The position numbers were made by a program, and so were the translations under genes. Source: DATKKX01 sp035542775 (GTDB taxonomy: Bacteria > Planctomycetota > Phycisphaerae > UBA1845 > UTPLA1). Taken from it: a stretch of 10,988 bases of DNA. The notes beneath the pieces were generated by a model. It did not search any database. It saw nothing but the letters and a program-made list of their open reading frames with translations, and had not been told where the DNA came from. Shown here in pieces: positions 6,140 to 10,988 of this stretch (positions within the stretch are counted from its first letter, which is position 1; every line of letters starts with the position of its first letter). Where the stretch lies: NCBI GenBank assembly GCA_035542775.1, contig DATKKX010000119.1, forward strand, positions 1-10,988, in the 5' to 3' direction.

Positions 6140-7504
6140 CTATGCCGCCCGTACCGGCGGACGCGTATTCTGTTTGATGGCGGCCTCCGTCCTGTCGATC
6201 TTGGCGCACAGCTCGATCAACGCCGCGCTCGCCGCCTCAAAGCTGACGCCTTCGTTGATTTTCTGCTTCATGAAGGCCTCAATGTCCGGCCGCGTCTGGA
6301 TCGCCAGATCAAATTCGGGATTGCTGCCCATGGCATAGGCCCCGATGCTGACCAGATCCTCGATCTCCGACCAGACGGCCATCAACCGCTTCAGCCTGCC
6401 CGCCGCCGCCATGTGCTGGGCGTCCACCACATCCGGCATCACGCGGCTGATACTGTCGAGCACGCTGACCGCCGGGTACTGCCCGCGATTGGCCAATCGC
6501 CGAGCCAGCCAGATGTGACCGTCCAATATGCCGCGGGCTGCGTCGGCGATCGGCTCATTCATGTCGTCGCCTTCGACCAGCACCGTGTATAGCCCGGTGA
6601 TCGAGCCCGTCGGCGTCCTGCCGCTGCGTTCGAGGAATTTCGGCAGCATGGCGAACACGCTGGGCGGATATCCCTTGGTGGCCGGCGGCTCACCGGCAGC
6701 CAAACCGATCTGGCGTCCGGCCATGGCCATACGCGTCACCGAATCCATCAGCAGCAGCACGTCCGCGCCCTGATCGCGGAAATACTCGGCAATGGCGGTA
6801 GCCACATGCGATGCTCGCATTCTCAGCGGGGGCGACTGATCGGAAGTGCTGACCACCACGACCGACCGCTTCAAACCTTCCCGTCCCAGGTCTTTGGCGA
6901 GGAAATCGCCCACTTCGCGACCGCGCTCGCCGATCAGGGCCACGACCGCGACGTCCGCCGCTGTATACCGGGCCATCATGCCCAGGAGAATGCTCTTGCC
7001 GACGCCGGTCCCCGCGAAGACGCCCAGTCGCTGGCCGCAGCCGGGCGTCAGCAGGGCGTTGATCGAGCGAATGCCGACCGACATGGGCTTGTCGATCCGC
7101 CGGCGCGTGACCGGGTCGGGGGCGCTGCGCTGCAGGGGGTAGTGCGTGTCCGCGGCAACGGCCGATCCGCCGTCGCAGGGCTGGCCCATCCCATCCACCA
7201 CCCGGCCCAGCAGGCCCGGCCCCACGGCCACTTTCTGCGAGCTGGTCACGAATCGAACTGCCTGTCCCTTGGTCACGCCGTGGGCCTCAAAGAGCGGCAT
7301 CAATACGGTGGCATCCTGCCGAAAGCCGATCACTTCCGCGGGAATCATTCGATCGGAGCCCGTCGCAATTTCGCACATGGAGCCGATCGGCACCGGCAAG
7401 CCCGCTGCCTGGACGGTCATGCCGCTGGCGGAGGATACGCGACCGGTGATGCCCAACGTCGGCGTCGTGCGAGCGGTCTCAAACTGTTCGGCCAATACGT
7501 TCAT
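6140..7504 (-). CDS. fliI: Flagellum-specific ATPase FliI
   Basis: A 454-residue ATPase of the flagellar type III export apparatus, related to the F1 beta subunit, which unfolds and delivers substrates at the cytoplasmic membrane. It has Walker A GVFAGTGVGKS (161-171), IGERGREVGDF (191-201) containing the expected catalytic glutamate region, Walker B VLLLMDSVTR (249-258), the GEPPATKGYPPSVF loop (271-284) and the C-terminal DSISRVMPDVV region (350-360). No key residue is missing. I place the start at ATG 7504, which overlaps the fliH stop as ATGA and gives the usual family length. A longer frame reaches a non-ATG start at 7540, adding 12 residues, but this would overlap fliH by 40 bases and the added residues look unlike FliI. 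Confidence 0.97.
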   Translation of the reverse strand: MNVLAEQFETARTTPTLGITGRVSSASGMTVQAAGLPVPIGSMCEIATGSDRMIPAEVIGFRQDATVLMPLFEAHGVTKGQAVRFVTSSQKVAVGPGLLGRVVDGMGQPCDGGSAVAADTHYPLQRSAPDPVTRRRIDKPMSVGIRSINALLTPGCGQRLGVFAGTGVGKSILLGMMARYTAADVAVVALIGERGREVGDFLAKDLGREGLKRSVVVVSTSDQSPPLRMRASHVATAIAEYFRDQGADVLLLMDSVTRMAMAGRQIGLAAGEPPATKGYPPSVFAMLPKFLERSGRTPTGSITGLYTVLVEGDDMNEPIADAARGILDGHIWLARRLANRGQYPAVSVLDSISRVMPDVVDAQHMAAAGRLKRLMAVWSEIEDLVSIGAYAMGSNPEFDLAIQTRPDIEAFMKQKINEGVSFEAASAALIELCAKIDRTEAAIKQNTRPPVRAA

Positions 7505-8247
7505 GATTCCAGGGACAGCTCTTTCATCCGGCGCTGCCAACCCGCCACCAACTCGTCCGCGATCCGGTCCACTCGCGACGAGGCCTTGGCATCAATCGTG
7601 CAATCGGCGCTTTCGAGAACCACGCCTCCGCGGCCCACCGACGCATCTTCAACCAAATGAATATCTCGCGAGGCCTGCATCGAGCTCTTGATCTCATCCA
7701 CCAGGTGCTCAAGGGCGGTCCGGTCATCGGGATGCGTGCGAATGACGACATCCGTGGCTCCGCGGACCAGTTGCAGGGCCTCTTCACAAGCCTTGCAGGC
7801 CGCGTCGTCGGCCGCGTCTCCCAGCTCCGGCAGTCTGGCCACGATTCGCCGCGCCAGCGTTACCGCCAGCACCACGACGTCGCGCCGGGCGGCCAGGTAC
7901 AGTTTTTCCCGCTGGGCCTTGAACGCCTCCAGCAAGCCTGTCAGGGCCGTGACCAACGACGCCTGATCCTTCGCAAACTGCTCGCGGGCCTGGGCCAGCG
8001 CCTCGGCCCGCCCCTTCTCGCGGCCCTCGGTCAGCCCTTTCTCATACCCTTCGCGGTGGGCGGCGCGCTGAATCGACTCCCGCAGGGTCTCCGCCTGCCG
8101 GCGGGCCTCGACGACCAAACGCTCAGCCTCGGCGCGAGCGGTGGCGATCATGTCAGCGGCCTGTCGCGAGATGTCGCGCAGATCGAGGCTGTACATGCCC
8201 CTTGACGCGAACCTCGCCTCGTCGGCCTTGATCACCGCCCGGCTCAT
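7501..8247 (-). CDS. fliH: Flagellar export regulator/stator FliH
   Basis: A 248-residue FliH/YscL protein that holds the FliI ATPase and docks it to the C ring; it resembles fused b and delta stator subunits of ATP synthase. Residues about 25-115 are a charged coiled coil containing the FliH glycine-repeat A63-x3-G67-x3-G71-x3-G75-x3-G79-x3-A83. The C-terminal domain has VVVLAVTLARRIV (124-136), THPDD (171-175) and the conserved HLVEDASVGRGGVVLE (197-212) followed by DCTIDAKASSRVDRI (215-229). The ATG overlaps the fliG stop as ATGA, and its own stop overlaps the fliI start in the same way, so FliG, FliH and FliI synthesis is probably coupled. Confidence 0.94.
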   Translation of the reverse strand: MSRAVIKADEARFASRGMYSLDLRDISRQAADMIATARAEAERLVVEARRQAETLRESIQRAAHREGYEKGLTEGREKGRAEALAQAREQFAKDQASLVTALTGLLEAFKAQREKLYLAARRDVVVLAVTLARRIVARLPELGDAADDAACKACEEALQLVRGATDVVIRTHPDDRTALEHLVDEIKSSMQASRDIHLVEDASVGRGGVVLESADCTIDAKASSRVDRIADELVAGWQRRMKELSLES

Positions 8248-9290
8248 ATGATCAGCTCCTTCTCGCCGCCGCGTCCGCTGATGATGATCTCTCCCGAATC
8301 CTCCAGCCGCCGGACCACGTCCACGATCTTCTGCTGAGCCATCTCCACGTCGCTCAGGCGGACTGGGCCCATGTACTCCATCTCCTCCTTGATGAGTTGC
8401 ACTGCGCGGTCGGACATGTTGGAGAAGATCTTCTCCTTGAGCTCCTCGGTGGCGGTGCGGAGTGCCAGCACCAGGTCACTGGTCTCGACCTCCTTGAGAA
8501 CGGTCTGGATACCCTTGTCGTTGACCAGCAGGATGTCTTCGAACACGAACATCAGCCGCCGGATCTGCTCGACCAGATCGGGATCATCCTCTCCGAGGGC
8601 TTCGAGAATGCCCTTCTCGGTGGTGCGGTCCACGAGATTCAGGATCTCCGCCACCGCCTCGATGCCGCCGACCCGCTGCAGACCGTCGGCCATCAGCCCG
8701 CTGAGCCGATGCTCCAGCCCCTTCTCCACCTCCTTGATGACCTCGGGGCTGGTCTGCTCCATCCTGGATATGCGGTTGACCACCTCGACACGCTTCTCGT
8801 CCGGCAGCCCGACCAGAATCTCGCTGGCCTTGTTGGGCACCAGGTGCGCCAGGATCAGCGCGATGGTCTGCGGATGCTCATCCTGGATGAACGTCAACAG
8901 GTTTTCGGTGTCCGCCTTCTGCAGAAACGTGAAGGGCTTGGAGTAAAACTGATGCTCGATCTGCTTGATGATCCGATCCGCGTCCTCCTTGGGCAGGGCC
9001 TGCTGCAGCAATGCCCGAGCGCATCCCAGGCCGCCGCCTTCGGAATAGGTCCGGGCCAGGGCCAGCGAGTGGAACTCCTCAATCACGGCCCGCCGCTGGT
9101 CCTCGGAAACCTCCGCCAGATGGGCGATCTCCCGGGTGACGGTCTCCACCTTGGACTCTTCCAGATGCTTGAGGAGCTCGCCCGCGCAGCCCTTGTCCAG
9201 GCTGACCAGGAGGATGGCCGCCTTGCGGAGATCACTGATGGTCTCCTCTTTGGCGATGCCTTGCTGTTTCTGTTTCGCCGCTGCGACCAC
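8244..9290 (-). CDS. fliG: Flagellar motor switch protein FliG
   Basis: A 348-residue rotor protein that couples the MS ring (FliF) to the C ring and receives torque from the stator. The N-terminal domain (about 16-115, FliF-binding) starts LRKAAILLVSLDKG. The middle domain carries the FliM-contact motif DEHPQTIALILAHL (137-150). The C-terminal torque domain includes LMFVFEDILLVNDKGIQTVL (246-265) and the charged ridge helix, then ELKEKIFSNMSDRAVQLI (283-300) and MEYMGPVRLSDVE (304-316). Length matches the family's 330-350. The start is GTG at 9290 with AGGAG 9 bases upstream; that AGGAG overlaps the TAG stop of fliF. The end overlaps the fliH start by 4 bases. Confidence 0.98.
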   Translation of the reverse strand: MVAAAKQKQQGIAKEETISDLRKAAILLVSLDKGCAGELLKHLEESKVETVTREIAHLAEVSEDQRRAVIEEFHSLALARTYSEGGGLGCARALLQQALPKEDADRIIKQIEHQFYSKPFTFLQKADTENLLTFIQDEHPQTIALILAHLVPNKASEILVGLPDEKRVEVVNRISRMEQTSPEVIKEVEKGLEHRLSGLMADGLQRVGGIEAVAEILNLVDRTTEKGILEALGEDDPDLVEQIRRLMFVFEDILLVNDKGIQTVLKEVETSDLVLALRTATEELKEKIFSNMSDRAVQLIKEEMEYMGPVRLSDVEMAQQKIVDVVRRLEDSGEIIISGRGGEKELII

Positions 9291-9299
9291 CGCCCTCGT

Positions 9300-9304
9300 C
9301 TCCT
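9300..9304 (-). promoter_or_regulatory. Ribosome binding site deciding the fliG GTG start
   Basis: AGGAG on the minus strand, overlapping the fliF TAG stop codon (9303-9305), sits 9 bases before the GTG at 9288-9290. It is the best Shine-Dalgarno match near the N-terminus of FliG and supports this non-ATG start over any later start inside the first domain. Confidence 0.7.
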
Positions 9305-10958
9305 ACTCGTTCTGGATCCAGCTCTCGATGATGCTGGCCGGAGCAATCGGATCTTCCTTCACCAGTTGGTTGATCTGGTTGATGATCTGCTGTGTGCGGA
9401 CCATGCCCTCGTCCACTTCGTGGCCGACCATGATCCCGTCCACCTCGCCGACCTCGCCGACGGTTTCGGGCCCGGTGCTGATCATGTCCAGCGGCGTGGG
9501 CCGGCTGCCGCTTGACCATCCGCCGGCCCCGGCCATCGCCGGTGAGAGCGGACCGGACCCGCTGAACGTCGCCTGGCCCTTCTTGGCGATTCGGAAAACC
9601 ATGAACAGGCTGAAGGCGGCCAGGAGTGCCAGACCCGCCTGCGGCCCGTAGTCCTTGGCCATGGCGATGAAGGCCGGTTGCTGGGCCAACTCCGTCGTCG
9701 GCTGAGCTTCCGGAGCGACATCGTGAAACCACTTGACCACGACCTGCTCATCCTCCGTCGCGTTGATCAGCGGCTTGACCAGGTCCTTGATCTTGGGCAT
9801 CTCGATGGCGGCGATCTTCTCGACGGCGGCGGCCGAAGTGTCGTTCGTGCCCTGCGCCTCGAGCACCTTCAGCAGGTAGCTCCGCGGCACGTTCACGGAA
9901 GCCATGATCTTCTCAACATAGCCCTTGGGCTTGACCACCGTCGTGTCCTTCTGATCGCGCAGACCGTTCATGGAGGTCTCGGACTTCTCTCGCGTGCTGG
10001 AAGCCCCTGAACCCGCATCGGCCAGCCCGCGGCCCGTATTGGGACGAACGCCGGGCGCGGCGGCGTTGGAAGGACCGTTTGTTTCCTCCGTCTCGCTGCT
10101 TTCCTTGTCCACTTCCGGTTTGCCGTAGACCCGCTGCTGAGTCTGTTCGTCGGTGGAACGCAGAATGGCATGCACGTTCACCAGCACGCCGGGAATGTAC
10201 TGCAACTGGTTGGCGATCTTGGTCGCGTAATGCTGCTCCTGCTGGCGCTGCAGGTCCAGGTGCTCGGCGGGCATGGCGTCGGAGGCATCCGGGGCCCGAT
10301 AGAACCGCGTGCCGTCGGTGATCTTCACGTTCTCCACTGCCAGACCGCGAACAGCGCCGACGACGAAATTAGCGATGGCGCCGACCCGCTGTTTGTCGAG
10401 CGATTCACCTTCCAGCAACGTCACGTGGATGCTGGCCCGGGACGTGGCGGCCTTTCCGCCGAAGCCCCGCGTCTTGGGCACCTCGACGAACACCTGGGCA
10501 TCCTTGATCCCGCGGAACTTGCGCAGCACCTGCGATAGCTCGCTCTCCAGGCCGCGGCTCTGCTTCCACTGCGTCTTCTCGGCGCTTTCGAAAACGTTGT
10601 CATCTTTGGCCAACGCCGCGTAACCCAGGCTGGTGTCGCGAGGCAGCGCCCCCCGTTGAGCCAGAAGGGCGGTCAATTGCCTGCGGGTGTCATCGTCACC
10701 CTTGATAAAAATGCGATCGCCCTCGAGCTTCGACGGAACGCCGGCCATCGCCAGTTCCGCCTGAATCTGCTGGATCTGCTCGCCCGTGAAAGATTGATCG
10801 AGCAACGGCGTCCACTCCGACTGGCTGCCCCAGCGGATGAATCCCCACATGCCGACGGCCACCCCGACCACCGCCAGCGCAATCGCCAGGCGCTGCGACG
10901 TCGACATGGTCCGCAGTTGCTGTGCAATGTACTTGGCTTGAGCGTTCAGGAATTCCAT
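9303..10958 (-). CDS. fliF: Flagellar MS-ring protein FliF
   Basis: A 551-residue inner-membrane protein forming the MS ring on which rotor and export gate are built. A first membrane helix spans about residues 22-42 (LAIALAVVGVAVGMWGFI inside it) and a second about 438-456 (GPQAGLALLAAFSLFMVF). Between them are the YscJ/FliF ring-building motifs: LTALLAQRGALPRDTSLGY (95-112 region), QSRGLESELSQVLRKFRGI (133-151), VFVEVPKTRGFGGK (156-169) and ASIHVTL (175-181). The RBM3 part contains a Ser/Thr/Gly/Pro-rich loop (about 283-335). The C-terminal tail, QQIINQINQLVKEDPIAPAS then IIESWIQNE (523-551), is the helix that binds the FliG N-domain. Its ribosome site is weak (GGA five bases before the ATG). 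Other rod genes such as flgB, flgC and fliE often precede it but would lie outside the window. Confidence 0.97.
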   Translation of the reverse strand: MEFLNAQAKYIAQQLRTMSTSQRLAIALAVVGVAVGMWGFIRWGSQSEWTPLLDQSFTGEQIQQIQAELAMAGVPSKLEGDRIFIKGDDDTRRQLTALLAQRGALPRDTSLGYAALAKDDNVFESAEKTQWKQSRGLESELSQVLRKFRGIKDAQVFVEVPKTRGFGGKAATSRASIHVTLLEGESLDKQRVGAIANFVVGAVRGLAVENVKITDGTRFYRAPDASDAMPAEHLDLQRQQEQHYATKIANQLQYIPGVLVNVHAILRSTDEQTQQRVYGKPEVDKESSETEETNGPSNAAAPGVRPNTGRGLADAGSGASSTREKSETSMNGLRDQKDTTVVKPKGYVEKIMASVNVPRSYLLKVLEAQGTNDTSAAAVEKIAAIEMPKIKDLVKPLINATEDEQVVVKWFHDVAPEAQPTTELAQQPAFIAMAKDYGPQAGLALLAAFSLFMVFRIAKKGQATFSGSGPLSPAMAGAGGWSSGSRPTPLDMISTGPETVGEVGEVDGIMVGHEVDEGMVRTQQIINQINQLVKEDPIAPASIIESWIQNE

Positions 10959-10988
10959 CGTAGTCCGTTACGATCCAATATCCTGGCG

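Noticed and set aside
7505..7540. Longer fliI start at 7540
   Set aside because: Needs a non-ATG codon and a 40-base overlap with fliH; the ATG at 7504 gives an ATGA overlap and the normal family length.
8397..9515. Long plus-strand open frame (372 codons) opposite fliG and fliF
   Set aside because: Antisense shadow of two highly conserved genes in GC-rich DNA; its Leu/Asp/His-rich translation matches no family I know.
1..10988. CRISPR arrays, insertion sequences, tRNA or rRNA genes, defence genes
   Set aside because: No repeat-spacer pattern, transposase motif, terminal repeats or RNA-gene signature seen on either strand.

Overview
The window is one end of a bacterial flagellar gene cluster plus the start of an unrelated regulatory gene. 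All ten genes I can support lie on the minus strand, so transcription runs from the right edge to the left. The DNA is visibly GC-rich and tightly packed. A Planctomycetota or similar deep-branching Gram-negative motile bacterium fits the long hook protein with an inserted flagellin IN-like module, the gene order and the SUF-type Rrf2 regulator. This is inference from family resemblance and has not been tested by a search.

Right to centre (10958 to 5007) is the basal body and export apparatus block: fliF (MS ring), fliG (rotor switch), fliH, fliI and fliJ (export ATPase complex), and a MotE/YlxF-like membrane-anchored coiled-coil protein. Gaps are 0 to 21 bases. Three junctions (fliG/fliH, fliH/fliI, fliJ/motE-like) are ATGA stop/start overlaps, and the fliG Shine-Dalgarno sequence overlaps the fliF stop codon. 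Centre to left (4985 to 655) is the hook block: fliK (hook-length ruler), flgD (hook cap) and flgE (hook protein). FliG couples to the FliF ring. FliH, FliI and FliJ deliver substrates, including FlgD, FlgE and FliK, to the export gate. FlgD caps and FlgE builds the hook, and FliK senses its length. Only the 197-base gap between flgD and flgE breaks the close packing.

The cluster stops after flgE. A 229-base non-coding stretch (426 to 654) follows, holding a strong GC hairpin and then a well-formed sigma-70-type promoter whose spacer carries a near-perfect 21-base inverted repeat. This promoter points into an Rrf2-family regulator with three candidate Fe-S cysteines; its gene runs off the left edge. 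The promoter/operator arrangement suggests autoregulation, and the protein resembles SUF-operon regulators, so iron-sulfur assembly genes may lie just outside the window.

I found no mobile element, CRISPR array, tRNA, rRNA or defence system, and no convincing new multi-gene system. The most interesting points are the Rrf2 promoter/operator, the perfect glycine-repeat segment of FliH, the IN-like insertion in FlgE, the atypical FlgD C-terminus and the flgD-flgE gap.
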